From positions 4,154,001 to 4,218,000 of the forward strand of contig NC_135073.1 of the NCBI RefSeq assembly GCF_051401765.1: 64,000 nucleotides of DNA, written 5' to 3'. Below, one piece after another: positions 37,160-50,039 of this stretch. The position numbers were made by a program, and so were the translations under genes. This DNA is from Calliopsis andreniformis (taxonomy: Eukaryota; Arthropoda; Insecta; Hymenoptera; Andrenidae). How positions within the stretch are numbered: position 1 is the first letter of the stretch; each line of letters opens with the position of its first letter. The notes under the pieces are model-generated. The model made no database searches, had not been told where the DNA came from, and saw nothing but the letters and a program-made list of their open reading frames with translations.

Positions 37160-38199
37160 CATAAATGTAACAAAAATCAATAGTTTTTGTTGTAAAATTA
37201 GAAGTATACGAATACTTATTACGCGTATATTTTACGCCAATTTCTGGAAATTTGTTAATATTTTCATAATAATTTTTTATTAATGACATTTGTTCCAGAG
37301 ATTTCTAAGAATATGTATGTATGTTCTTGTTAACATATTTTTGTAATAAACAAAGTTCTGCAAAGTTTTTCTTCAAGCTGATTACTGTGCGAATACTGTT
37401 TATACTCACTATAGTTTAAATATCTGGGGTATTAGACACATTAAAATATTTAAGTGGGTACAGTAATACTGTAAACTGTGTGATAAGTACTGTAATGACA
37501 ATAACCTGGATTACTAAACTATATGTTGGAGTACCCCAAAGATTAATTAGGCTGTCAACCTTACCATGAGCAATTGAGCAACGCTCGGTCCATGAGAATC
37601 GCGTTGGAGTTCTCGTCTCCTAATTAATTCAATTCGCATCGCCACACGACAGATCTAATAATTTCCACCACTGCTTCCAAAATGCCAACTTGATTTATCC
37701 TCCTTGCCATACTTTCCTTTCTTGCTCACACTAATTGAGTTAAGGATCCTTCAAAACTAATCTAATGACAAATTCTGAACTAAATGAAAGTCAATGAGAG
37801 CGACGAAACTTAAAGTTAGTTTAGAAAATGAATAACAACGGTAGGACGTATTATGTTTCTAGGAAATATGAATTCAATTAACAGAAGTCAATTAATATTT
37901 AAAGACCCTGTAAATATTTCGTCGTATACGTGTTGCATACAGGGGAATCTATTTAATTCTACCACCTCAGATTACTAATAAACTATTTGTCGTATGACAA
38001 AATATTTCAAACAGAAGTTGTACGATAGTAGACTCAAGTTGAAGGAGTGTTGAACACTCGACAGAATACTGTTTGGATTCAAAAACTAGTATATAATTAC
38101 TAAGATATGTACTTCTATAATAGTTAAAACCATTTTCAAACATAACACACACATAAAGTCAAAATAGTACCTAAATATTAAGCTGTGCTCAAACATTCT
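37160..38199. other. probable Tc1 3' flank, then non-coding DNA with a TAATTA-rich patch
   Basis: CGAATACTTATTACGCG (37208) and GTGCGAATACTGTTTATACT (about 37387) are related words that could be direct repeats within the lost element's right terminus, which would then end near 37414. No matching left terminus was found. A GC-richer patch at 37540-37740 contains GATTAATTAGG and CTAATTAATTCAATT, homeodomain-type sites. Confidence 0.4.
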
Positions 38200-39010
38200 A
38201 ACAAGATCTTAATCAGTTACAAGTTTCGCCAAACAATTAAGCTATCGTAAAAGTCTTTCTGAAGAGAGTCAAGAAAACCTGCTTCTTAGCGCGAACTCGA
38301 ATATCACGTGTCAAATTGAAATTCGTCTCCAGCGCATTGTTTGACAAAACTTCCGGTCGCGCAATTACCGTTTCAGAGTCAACAGATCCTGCCGGGGTAA
38401 TGATCGCGAGCAAACGATACCAAAAGTGTTTTCCTAAAAGCGACAACAACGCGAGGAGAGGCGAGAAAGCGGAGCAGGAAGTCGGGCCGAGTCGCACTGC
38501 AAAGCGAATCTCTGAGCGTTAGTGTACTCGAGTAAATATAAGCGTGACGTGAATCTTGGCAGCATCCGACGACGTCTTCTCCACCCACACTCCATCCATT
38601 ACTCGGTCCAAACAGGTGTGCGTATTGCCGTGGCGAGCCAACGCGCCGGAATCCCTCGTCTTCGGCCATTTTTCGATCCCTCGCGCATTTTCTATGCATC
38701 CACGGCCCTTGTACAATTTTTCTCGATCGGACGCGTTGGTTCCCTCCCCGACACCGAGCTTAATTTGCCGCCAACGACGTGCTGTTTCCTTGGTAGGCTG
38801 CAGCAACAGGGCCTCGTAGCTGTAGATGGCTATTTGACGAATATGAAACCGTGAGCATAAACTTCCGTCGAAGGGAAACTCCACAGGGAAATCGACTGGG
38901 ACTGATGAGACTATATCTCTCCGTCCTTTGGTATATTTTTCTTTGCTGCGGGACTCGATGCGTCCTTCGAAGTTGTGCGTCTTTATCGGCCATAGGAGGT
39001 GACGAACCTA
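38200..39010. other. GC-rich island, possible promoter or regulatory DNA
   Basis: One of the two strongest GC/CpG islands in the window (for example GTGGCGAGCCAACGCGCCGG near 38631). At least six overlapping frames of 65-120 codons occur on both strands, which is what stop-poor GC-rich DNA produces. None matches a family. AGTAAATATAAGCG near 38530 is a weak TATA-like motif. I could not settle transcription direction or exon edges. Confidence 0.35.
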
Positions 39011-41573
39011 CTAGGGATGTTGTTCATTAGTTAGGAAAAGAAAAGTGGGTAGCGCTGTCAAGGAAAATAGGATGTGTAGGGTGTTTTATTAAATTTGTGG
39101 GCTGGGTTGCCTCGAATGAATTCGTAACGTGGATAGAATTTCTTTTTTTATAGTGTATTGCGCAAAAAGATTTTTCGTTTCTTAATTCGAGGTCGGCTTC
39201 AATTTCGATTCTTTCGTTTCAAAATAAATTTGTTCATAAGTGTTTATATCTCTAATTTAAGAAACATGTGTAATTTTTGAGATTATATAATTCTGAAACG
39301 ATGCAGGAAATTACAGGGAGTAGAGCAACGGCTAGATTTTGAAGAGTAATGGTTTTGGATTTTGTTTTGTTATTTTGTTGTTGTTTCTTATAAGACAATC
39401 TACAGGAGTCGAAATTTTTGTTCAGGTTCATATATTACACATACAGTGTATCATTCGTCTTTTTGGATAGATACTGCATTACACACCTAGTGTGTAATGT
39501 GTCTTGAATGGACTAATATTAAAAGAATTATTTAAGCGAGATTGTCAGTGTAATACTTTATTAATAATTCAGCAATAAAACTTTTACGTCGTGACAGCAT
39601 AGACTAAGTTAGTCACACATCGTTTATTACCTTGGACCCTCAGGGCTGCAGTTCCTCAGGAACCGTTTCTATAGGGCTGTTCATCGGATGTACTCTATAA
39701 ACCAAACCAAGATTCATCATATGCAGTTGACAGTATTTAATAATTCTCCCCCAAAAGCGTTCCAAAGAAGTCGGTATCAAAGGGAGACTCAAGTTCAGTA
39801 GAACTGACCCTTTCAAATCTACAAAGTTGGTATACATCTAATTTTCAAACTATAAACAGTGATAGTCAGTAATACATTCCTTAAATAGTTAAATGTTACC
39901 TGTACTTGTTATTGTTCAAAATTACTTGACTACTATTATTCAACTATCTCGTACTAAGCCAGTTCACTGTGCATTGAATCACGCAACAGGCCTCTAAATG
40001 AGAAAACTTCGCGGACGCAATAGCTTTCGCATCTCCTAATTAACACTATTTTCGTTAGAATTTAATAAGAAACGTAGAAATTTAAATTTATTAGTGACTA
40101 CTGAATTCTTCTTAATCCTTGGCTATTCGAAAATATACGAACTACCAATTCCTAGAAATGGACGGTATGGAAACGAACTTGTTGCAAGGTTTGGCAAGAG
40201 GACTGTATCAAAGTATTACTGTATATCAAGATAGCACGTTCAATTTGGCTAGAAGCTTTAGTCCAACAGTAGCGGGAAAAATTGATTTCCTGACAGAAAA
40301 GGCAGAGCGATAGACCGCGGAGGGTTTACGATTTGCAATCGATGGAACAGGGTTAAATATTGGATCTGGAAGAGAATAGTGATCCGAGCCAAAACGAAAT
40401 TGGTTGAGCCACCTATTGATCCATCAGCAAATTGGTAACAATGTGCGAGTAATTATCGATGTCTGTACACGTATCTAAGATCAATGAGATCTCTTGGGTT
40501 TGTACAGGAGGAAACACGTAGGGAAGGAAAACGAAACCGCGAGCGAGCTTCTGCGTCTTCCATTTTTGAACGGTAACGGAGCAATGCCCAGGAGATTGCA
40601 AGCTGAATTAGTATTTAATAGTGAAAGTTTCGCTCAGTCGAGAGAGCTATCTTTCCTTTCGGCTTTAGGGGAGTAGCTAGGACTCTATAACTAGGAATAG
40701 ACTGACATTTCACTGGTGATTATTTCTTAAAACGAATTAACCTGTAAACAAGACTTCACTGTTTTCTGGGAGTTGTGGTTTCGTTTAAATTAGGCTGATA
40801 TTTTATTAAAAGAATTCGATCCGGTGAGTGCTGACCTATAGCTTGTGCTATCACTGTATCGACCGATAAAGCAAGAAGGGTGTTTCACTTCCGAAGACAT
40901 TCGCCCACAGCCTGATTAGCAAAAACTTGGAAAATCTCTTTGAGTACACTACTTGTTTCGTGAAAAACATAAGAGAGAAAAGCTGTGTCTTTTACATTAA
41001 AACAATTTAAAAAATTGCATAGTGTTCTGTAAAGGATTACTTTTTGGTAAAAATGAATAAACATTCTTAATACGATTATTTTTAACGATGAAATTGAAGT
41101 ATTTGTAGTTATTTATAATAAAGTCAATCGTGGAGAAATTTCTTCATCATTCTTATCAGAAGTCTCTTCATGCTCGTCTACTTTTGCTCTAATAGATGTG
41201 TGGATATTGTTGGCCGCGATTCCATAGATGGAACATATACATAAAGATAATTTGAAGAAAACTTCAATAAGCAATGACGTAAGTCTAGCTTGTTGTTTCA
41301 AAGTATGTTAAGATTGCTTCCATTGTTTGGAATCTTGACTTTAATCATACAATTATCAGATGACGGTAATGTATTTGGATTAGAAAGTTTTCGAGAGCTC
41401 ACACTTTAAAGAAAATATCACTTTTTAAAAACATTGGTAGTTAAAAAATTGGTTTTTGGTCAAGACATCTTCAGTTCACTGCGAATTGAAGTATAATTCT
41501 GAACAAGAGTTTAAGACAACTATTTAAGAGTTTACCACAGATAAATCTATTTTTAGTTTACATCTTCAGAAAC
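39011..41573. other. non-coding DNA, mixed composition
   Basis: A near-palindrome ATTACACACCTAGTGTGTAAT lies around 39478-39500, with a related ATTACACATACAGTGTAT just before it. The patch at 39620-39840 and the stretch 39960-40680 are mildly GC-richer, with 60-65-codon frames that match nothing. No RNA gene was recognised. Confidence 0.5.
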
Positions 41574-41978
41574 ATAGGAAATTCTAAGGAAATAGTAAAG
41601 AATAGCGATATACAATTTCGTGTGAATCCCGTTTGTGATGAATTTTATCAAATATCAAGATTTACTAAATACTAATTATTTAATACTCATCGTTACTACT
41701 GGTACTAATTTTTATTTAAATTTGTAAATGCAATTAATGTTCCATTACCGCTCTCTTGTATTGCTAATGATGATAGTCATTTTGAAATGGAACATTAGTT
41801 GCATCTATGAATTTAGATAAAACTTTGTATCAGTAGTATCAATGAGTACTAAATAATTAGTTGTAATAATCAATACTCACATTCAGCCAAAATTGGTACG
41901 TAATGAGTGCTGGTAGCAAACACATCTTGCATAAAACTGCATACCATTATTCTTCATTGTTTCTTTGGAATTTCCTAT
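41574..41978. repeat. foldback repeat with long imperfect arms
   Basis: ATAGGAAATTCTAAGGAAAT at the left end is matched by the reverse complement of the right end. The arms also share TAATTATTTA[A/G]TACTCAT, TACTACTG and GCAA[T/C]TAATGTTCCAT towards the centre. Arms are about 175-190 bp around a loop of about 40 bp (41748-41785), with similarity fading in the middle of each arm. No coding frame lies inside. This looks like an old palindromic MITE/foldback element of unknown superfamily, unrelated by eye to 2393-3103. Confidence 0.75.
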
Positions 41979-42043
41979 ATTTATTTATAACTTCTTAATA
42001 GAGCGCTAAATAACGTATGTTCATATAACTGTTTTTTATCTAA

Positions 42044-42100
42044 ACCCATACAATAAACTAACAAAGTTTAGCACCTCAAACGTGGGACACCCTGTATACA
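42044..42100. repeat. repeat end shared with 52438-52492
   Basis: About 55 bp align with 52438-52492: ACTAACAAA[G/A]TTTAGC, then GGGACACCCTGTATA. The second block is the kind of word found at the end of dispersed insect repeats. Both copies have the same orientation and stop matching soon after, so they look like termini of two copies of one element whose bodies I could not delimit. Confidence 0.55.
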
Positions 42101-43413
42101 TTTATGTTTCTGATGATTTTGTTGCGCCTGCAATTTGTTTATATTGGATCGGAAAATGCATAATGCTAACGAAGAAAACCTACGAGCTGCATTGCGAGTT
42201 TCTTAATCAGCTTCTTTGAGGTGTAGAGAAGGATGTACAATACAATCTTAGAAAGTAGTAAGAGTTTCTTTTTCTCAAAACTGGACTAAGACAAGAGACA
42301 AATTCCTCACTCTGACGTGCTACAGTTTCAGCTATGCTGCTTTGATGACAAATGGTTAGTTTGCACGGTCGACAGTCATCAACACAGAGTTTCATACCTT
42401 TAATAATTTGTTACTTGAAAGCTAAACGGAGATGCTCCTTGCTATTTACTGTGATTGTTCCATGCATCCTCTTCTACATCTAGAAAAAAGTTGGTAAAAA
42501 AACTCGGAATACAGTTTATAGGTTCCCCTCGTAATTAAAAGTACTTCACATTGATATCTAACAGAATGTTTCTACATGCCAGACTACTGCGTTTCATCAG
42601 TTGACAACATTTATGTAACGGAACAAAATCAACAAAAGAAACAAAACTTGTTAAAAAATAACAAGTCAATAATCCCTCTACTTATCAAATAGACAGTTTT
42701 AGTACTAGACCTTGTAACTTTACGAGCAAACCTCACCAAAAGGTATCATCCCCTTAGGATCACCAACGAAGGCAAAAACAAGCAGGATGGTCGGCGTTTT
42801 TGAAGTTTATTTTAATAAAGTGGTGCAAAAATGCAGGCATGCGGTGTGGAGTAACAGCGAATGGATTTTTGCGTGAAGAGGACTAGGGTACGCGAAGTAA
42901 TTCCGTCGTGATTACAAAAGACGAGAAAGTCTGTACGCACTGTCGTTCCATCAAAGCGATTCGTCACACACGGGGCTGTCACGAATGAAAGTCACACAGG
43001 GCTCCTAGTATTGGGGTTTCGTACGACACGCCGATAAATATCTATCCCCGTTGCTCCACGTGCTACATAGAGGGATTATTTGGCCGGGGAAAAAGGGTAG
43101 GGGGAAGCAACAAGGGTGTTATTTGGGGAAATACGAGTCGCGTCGTGCAACCCTTTCACCAGGGGCACGGTGGCTCTATGAGAATTGGTCACGGTATACT
43201 TCGATCGATACTTCGATTTACGATAAAAATTAGTCTGGTCAGGTGGTGCTGCAGCTGCAACTAAATGGAAAGAAATTGAGAATTCCTCGACCCGATACGC
43301 AGTCGGTGCATAAAGGATTTCTTCAAAGTATCAAGATGCCGTTTTGCATCTCCGAACTGGGGCAGCTGTAAAGTGCTACCACGAGAACAGAAAATCCTTG
43401 AATAATTTTGAAT
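42101..43413. other. non-coding DNA with an island at about 42780-43390
   Basis: The island contains CpG-rich unique sequence and purine-rich runs (GGGGAAAAAGGGTAGGGG at 43086). Its frames are short and unrecognised. The left part is AT-rich and featureless. Confidence 0.4.
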
Positions 43414-43574
43414 TGTTTACAGTGTTTCTTTAATTCTTAAGTGATGTGGCGATGTCACAGCTTTTATGTCAGTTCAAATTGTAATTTTTAGTGTAAAAAG
43501 TATCCATGGATAACTGGCAAAGATTAATAAAAGCTTGTAAATTTTTGCATAGTACTATGAATCAGTTTTTATGA
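43414..43574 (+). repeat. 160-bp dispersed repeat, copy A
   Basis: This 161-bp segment recurs in inverted orientation at 46402-46560 with about 95% identity by eye: a handful of substitutions and one 2-nt length difference. It begins TGTTTACAGTGTTTCTTTAA and ends GAATCAGTTTTTATGA. It contains the palindromes ATCCATGGAT and CATAGTACTATG. It encodes nothing, has no obvious terminal inverted repeats of its own, and its similarity to copy B stops abruptly at both edges. Confidence 0.9.
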
Positions 43575-46401
43575 AGGAATTGCAGTCGAGGTACTTTATT
43601 TGTTTATAATATTGATACTATAGCTAGGGGTTAATGCCAATGTGTTAAATATTCCCCACGAAGGAAATGTACTTGAAAGAACCTAAAATTATATGCTTTA
43701 AAAGTCTCTTCATTTCATGAAATCATTTCATAAAAGTCCTTTTTAATAAGTAGCCACGTAGAAGAAAGCAATTGTCTTTCACAATAAGCGTTTCAAATAT
43801 TCCCCTTGAAAGTCCGTTAAACTTTTCATATCCATAGTTCTATGGTTTAGATAAATTCTTTGTCAAGATTTATTTACTCTTTATTCCTCAACTACATTCA
43901 CATAGAACTCTCTGTATTCCAAGGCAGCCTTTCTCAGAAGCAGAAGATTGAGATAGTACCATTTAAATGGAAGCAGGGAAATATTGATCGATATATTTAT
44001 TACATGATAGAGAGGAAAGGAGATAGAAAAGAAGGACAAGAGAAATCGTAGGAAGAGGACAGAATAAAGGAGAACGATTTCGCGGAGAGATGATTTGGCG
44101 GAGGCAGAGTACGGTCCAACAGGGGCAATCATCGGGGCCAAGGACTGAGGGAGGTCAAAGGAGGACGATAAAGCACGTCTTCCCGTTAGTATCCCAACGG
44201 ACAAATATTATTTTCCATCGCGGATGCACTCGGCTGGGTGCACAAGGAGAGGCTTAAGCGACTGCGGTATACGGTTTTCCTTCGACGACGTGATCCACCA
44301 CGGTTCACTTAATTTCTCATCTCTCCACAACGGCACCGATGACACTACATTATTCTCTCCCGATAAGCGGTCTGAGACGCGGAACAGATTTGCTTCCCCT
44401 TGCAACTATACGTTGCCTATGAAAATGTCGCTACTCGTCTGATTCGCCTAAAATCTGACACAGGATTTGCATTTCTTTCCTCATATTGTGTGCAGTGGCA
44501 CTAAGTTTTCTACATGCTAAGACTTCTTGTTTATCCTTGGACATGTGGATGATATCTACTCCTGTTTCTTTAGAATATTACTGAGAAGTTGGAGACGCAA
44601 GCTTTTGAGAATTCTGTAAACAATGGTTCTCCGTTTGGAGATCCTAACGGAGGGATTTATTCGTAAATTTAAACAGTGGTTTAGAAAGTTAGGAAAAAAT
44701 GTTCGATCAGTCACGTTTGGCTTGGTTAGATTATCTATACGCTGTAGTGTATGTTGTTTTGTGTTGAATGAACTGAAAGATATTTGCCTAAAAAAAAGGT
44801 ATGACATATAGGATATGATTCAGATAGGTTCATACATGTATACAGATAATTTTTTAGGAATCCTTGTTTATTATGCGATAACATTCTAGTAAGTACATTT
44901 AATTTTTATAAATGTATCTATTAGATATAAATTTTATAAATATATTACAAACTTCTATTTAGATGTTCACATATAGATTCAGCTATTTTACTCTTAAAAT
45001 TCAAGTGTAGATTTTCCCCGTTTCATAATAATTAAAATAACACATTAAGAGTATGCTAATATATGTAGCTACCTCTCATAAATTGAAGGGATACTTAACT
45101 CACAAGGAGAGTTCTCCCAGATGTAAAGATGAGATTTTAATCAGTCTTTATCAATTTACAATACTATGATTTATATATTTATATCATTTATTAATTTATA
45201 TTACGAAATTTTCGAAATTGAAAGAATGAAACTTCAATGTTATGCAGAATTGCGAAGTTTCAAAATTGTTATATAGTTAAACTTTTAAAAATTCAAATTT
45301 TAAGTTTTCAAATACTAAAATTTTTGAAATTCTTTAATTTTCAAAGTTCATGTTTTGTTAAATAAACAAATTTTCAAATTAGAAAGATTCATTTTATTTC
45401 TTAATATCCCATAAACCACAAATTGTTTATGTGCCTTGAAAAGAGGAATTTGTGTATATTCGACCTGATGAATCTTACAAACTGGCAAAGACTGATTAAA
45501 AACTGTGCACTCGTCAAACACAGCCCAAACGCAAGATGAATATCTAGTAAAAATAATCCAAATGTAATCTAAACCTAATTACTTGTACTTCGCAGAACGC
45601 GTGGCAGACAAGAAGAGTGTATGAAATCGATAAGAAAGATAAACTTTATATCAATCTTTTCAAAGAATCAAGACGATCCTCCTCTAAAAAATGTGCCGTC
45701 ATAAAAACACCTTGGGAGCTTTCAATCGTTTTCGATTTTTCGCGCAGCGAGACTTTGCGGAAGTTGAATGTGCTTCGTGGCCGAGTTTCTAGAGCGAAGA
45801 ATCGGAGGGCGACACCGATGGTTCAGAATTGAGGAAAGAATTCAAAAGGCTAGCAAAATATTCCATCGTAAAGAGATTGCTGAGGAACTAGGGGTGGAGG
45901 CTGAGTTTCCATTCGCCTCTTTCTTCGCATAATCTTTTCTTTTCTCATTCATTTCGCCAGTTACCCTTCCTCTTCCAACTTCATTAGTATGTGTTTTCTC
46001 AGCCTTCTTTCATTGTTCCTCCATAATGTTTTCATCTCTGTTCAACCTTCTTTCAGCATTTCGTCAACACGAATTTACCATCCTTTATCCTCATTCGTAG
46101 CCTGACCTAAAGCGTTTTAAGCGCCGCACTGGAGCTTTTGAGGCGTTGCGTTGTAGGGACGATGTCGTAAAAAATGTTATTAAAATCTGTTTAAAGTTGC
46201 CATGGGGGAAAAGACGTTATGAATATTAAGCATCTGCTATAAGCACGTGTTTCTCTCCATGAGTTCGTAAACAAAAGTATCATGCGTGATACCGCTAAGG
46301 GAACAAAAATCTCCTTCCAGATTGAACCAATGCATTGGTTCCTACATCAGAAGCTCTGACTGGTGTGAAACCTATCCTTAGAAAAATGTTTTACGTTTCT
46401 G
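43575..46401. other. DNA between the inverted 160-bp repeats; no gene recognised
   Basis: The 2.8-kb interval holds GC-richer patches at about 44050-44460 and 45580-46200 and an AT-rich centre (44820-45430), where TTTCAAA/TTTGAAA-type words recur. Frames of 60-107 codons (for example 43881-44204 minus and 44623-44811 plus) match no transposase or other family. Nothing inside shows that the flanking repeats are the ends of one transposon. Confidence 0.5.
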
Positions 46402-46560
46402 TCATAAAAACTGATTCATAGTACTATGCAAAAATTTACAACCTTTTATTAATCCTTGCCAGTTATCCATGGATACTTTTTACACAACATTAAAATTTGA
46501 ACTGACATAAAAACTGTGCCATCGCCACATCACTTAAGAATTAAAGAAACACTGTAAACA
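46402..46560 (-). repeat. 160-bp dispersed repeat, copy B (inverted)
   Basis: The reverse complement of this segment matches 43414-43574 almost base for base, including ATCCATGGATAACTGGCAA and TTTTTGCATAGTACTATGAA. Relative to copy A it has a 2-nt shorter AATTTTTAGTG tract. The flanks beyond both ends are unrelated to those of copy A. Confidence 0.9.
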
Positions 46561-49500
46561 GTTTTACGTCTATAAATCGGTTATAGTGAAATAAAATTTG
46601 TGATAAAAACAGAATTCTAGTGCACTCAAAAAAACAGTTAGAAATAATTTTAAAATATCATTATTGTTATGTGGAATATTGAATCTCATTCAGTTTAAGG
46701 AAACCATTCAATACACACTATAAACTTAAAATTAAATATGTAATTTCATGAACTCTATTAAAAACAAATAATTAATTTTAGCTCCCGATCTGTAGAATTA
46801 TTTTTAGCGGTGGAAAGTAATTTTACCGGAAAAAATTTTACAAAATTTTACTTACGCAAATAACGTGGTGCATTGTTACCTCATTGGGTGCTGCTGACGT
46901 AATTCTACTTCATTTTAAAGTCTGTAGCTGGTTGCCACCGACGTGCCTTTATATCGTTTTAAAATTTGTCGCTGGCTGCCACTGCATTGAGCTACGTCAC
47001 TGTAAAGTTTATAGCTGTAGCTTTTTGGAAATTGTTCGCAGTATGCAGTTAAGGTACGCATTCAAACGTTTGGTTGCAAGAACGTTAATATTAATGCAAG
47101 ACGAATTTAGCTCGTAGTTAATACAAAAATTAAATTGTGGCCAACAGGGCATAGAATTAAATACACTTGAATAGCAAACAAGAGAACCAATCTTTTAATT
47201 TTTCTTTTCATAAACATTCACCTCTTACATAAATTTATTTTTGACAAGATTTTATTAATTTTTCATTTGTAATACGGAATGTTTATTAGTGTTTAACATT
47301 CTTTTATTATATTATACAGTGCATATGCATATAAAAAATTGGTGCTTGAAGTTAAGAATTATAAATTTGTTAACTGCCGCAGCATCATTGAATTACTGTC
47401 AAAGAAAATTTTACATTTTATTTATTCGGCGACAGAGAATTTCATAATACTCTTTATAAGTTGTCTGTTGGTTAAGTTTTGTACAGAAAAACATTTGTAT
47501 CAAATGGCCATCGTTTTGTAATGTGAACATTGCGGTTATTTTGCGCGAGAATCGTATTGTAAATAAAAGTACATTTCAATTATCAAAGCGAATATTAAAC
47601 GAGGGCTCGTGAACATTCACGGGGAGTTCAATTAGAGCACGAAACACATTGCCGTGGGCTATTTTGCTACTTTTGCCAGATATCATAACCAACGAAATAG
47701 TGTACCTACACAGCAATGCAATTAAAGGCTAATCTTTCCAGCTTGTCCCGCATTTGCTTTACAAACGCCAAGAAGGGTCTTTCGATGGGCTATTGCGGGC
47801 AAATTAATCTTTAAGCGAGACAAACGCATCCCGTGTCCTGTGAAAATATTCCAAAGACTCCTCTTTATCGTTTCAAATTGAACCATAAAGCAAGGCGACG
47901 TGGCGTCACATTTGAATTCCAAATGTTGCACTAACTTTTAAAAGCGTTCCACTCGTGCACCAGAGTTAACAATCTGTTCATTGACTTGGAGAGTTTACGA
48001 AATTTTAAACTCTTCAATATACACTGTCTATTTAATACATAATAACTCGTCGCTACAAACTCACGTTTTATTGTGAAGCAATTTATACAGTGTAAAGTAA
48101 CATTGCTTCAGAGTTCTTCCACTGTCATTTCCATTGTCAAAGATGCCTGATTACCATTTCTATTCTGAAAAAAGTCCAAACACTACACTTTACATATTTG
48201 TGGTTGTAAGGCAAAGCGATTTAAATCGTATAGTTTTGTTTTCGAGATATTAGCATTTACAGTTTTCAACCTCAATACTGTCTTATGTACTTCTGAACCT
48301 TTAAATTCCATATTCTAGATTTTAATTAAGATCCTAATCCAAACTTTTGGAAAATGTGACATAGGTTGTTTTCCTTACAGTCAGAGATATATGTATTAAT
48401 AAATCGGAAGAACAATTAAGAAGGAAAGCAGAAGAGTGAACTCTTCTCTTCTCCAAGATTGGTGTAAAGCTTAGCTTCCTGAGGATAATTCATGTGCCAT
48501 ATAGCAACTCTTCAATCTACACTTGAGTCAATAAGAGGAAGTGTCAGATAGTAGCTCATTGTCATGTTTTTAATAAATTTAATGATTCAGCGCTTGCAAA
48601 TTTTAAAGGTTACTGTATTTTTGGCCCCTTAAATTTTACTGCTTTCAATTTTTCAAATTACTTATAATTGTACCGAAGTACTAATTTGATTGATTCTATA
48701 GAAAATTATAAACAGAACTGTATTCTAAAACAAAAAGTACGTTAGTAAAGGCTTATATATAAACTCCAAAAACGTTTTGGGAACATATTAAATTGTCGTC
48801 TATTGTTTCCACTGCGCTTGGAGTTCAAAAATATACGCGTCGATAGTTAAATACGATATCTTCTCAATCACATCTCAAATGTAAAAACTAGAGTTACTCG
48901 AGTTAAGAAATTATCTGGGCATATATAAAGCAGACATCAATAAATAAACACAAAATGTGAATTACGTGAATGATGTGGCAGTAAGGAAAAATAGAAGTAG
49001 AAACTCAGTACGATGGAGTAATATTTTTCCAAGTATCGATTCCACAGACCGCGGGCTACTAGTTTCCAGCGGAATTCTGTCGATCGCACGTCATCCCTCG
49101 CGCGCGAGTCTTTTTAACTCCCTTTCCCCTCCGCTCCCCTCCAAGGAGCGTGCCACTGACGGGAAAGTTACCGCTTCCCGTGAAACTTTTTAGAAGTTCG
49201 CCCCTGAGTAGTAGCGTGGAGATTAGCCCTAGGGAATTAGAGTTTCCAGCCCTAGAATGAGTTGAATTCACAAACGTCTATCCATTGAAAAATCGATCAT
49301 TTGTGCTTCTGGAGGGGTCCCAAACTGTTGCCTCAAATCGAAATACATGAACCTATCTACTGAAAAAAATCAGAATATCAATCGTTTTATGACCTAACTA
49401 ATTATAGTGAAAATGCGAGATATTAAAGGGATACTTTAATGTATGTAAGTAGACATCTGTGCGAAGTTTTCAGAAAATCTATTTTATCGTAACCGTCAAC

Positions 49501-50039
49501 TTTAAATGTAGTTTTCTTATGATTTCCTTTTTGGTTTATTTTGTGCGATTTTGGAAAAACTAACGGGTGACGTATCAATTATTTTAGGACATCCCATTTA
49601 CAGTCATTCAGTAAAGATTAATGTAATTTTTTTTTAGTGCTAGAGATGGCAGTATTAGAGAGATTACAGTATTTTTTTAATGCCACTTTGTCTACTTTAA
49701 TTGTTTCTTCTTATTCTAATTCTATCCACATTACAAACCTGAACTTTTTCCAGCCCTCACAGTTCGTATTAAATTTTATATCAATTGAGTGTTTACTCAA
49801 TGTTTACAGCCACCATACTGTGTGTTTGAAGAATGATTAAAATTATTCTAGAAATTCTCGCTTTATCACAGTACATCGCTTAATATCGAGTATGGATCAA
49901 AGGTATAATAGAAAATAGAGTACTTTAGAGTACATTTACATCGACTAATAACTGTGAAGAGAACACTAAAGCAGGGCTCACAAAACCAGCAGGCTCGAAT
50001 ATCGCATTCCTATTTGACAATTTTACAGTCACAAAGTGC
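46561..50039. other. non-coding DNA with islands at 47590-47960 and 48950-49260
   Basis: The 47590-47960 patch contains TTCAATTAGAGCACG and GCAAATTAATCTTTAAGCG and reads like conserved non-coding DNA. The 48950-49260 patch is GC-richer with pyrimidine-rich tracts. The 60-78-codon frames on both strands are unrecognised. The rest is AT-rich. Confidence 0.45.

Noticed and set aside
43414..46560. A complete transposon with 160-bp terminal inverted repeats
   Set aside because: No transposase or target duplication was seen, so the pair is recorded as two repeat copies only.
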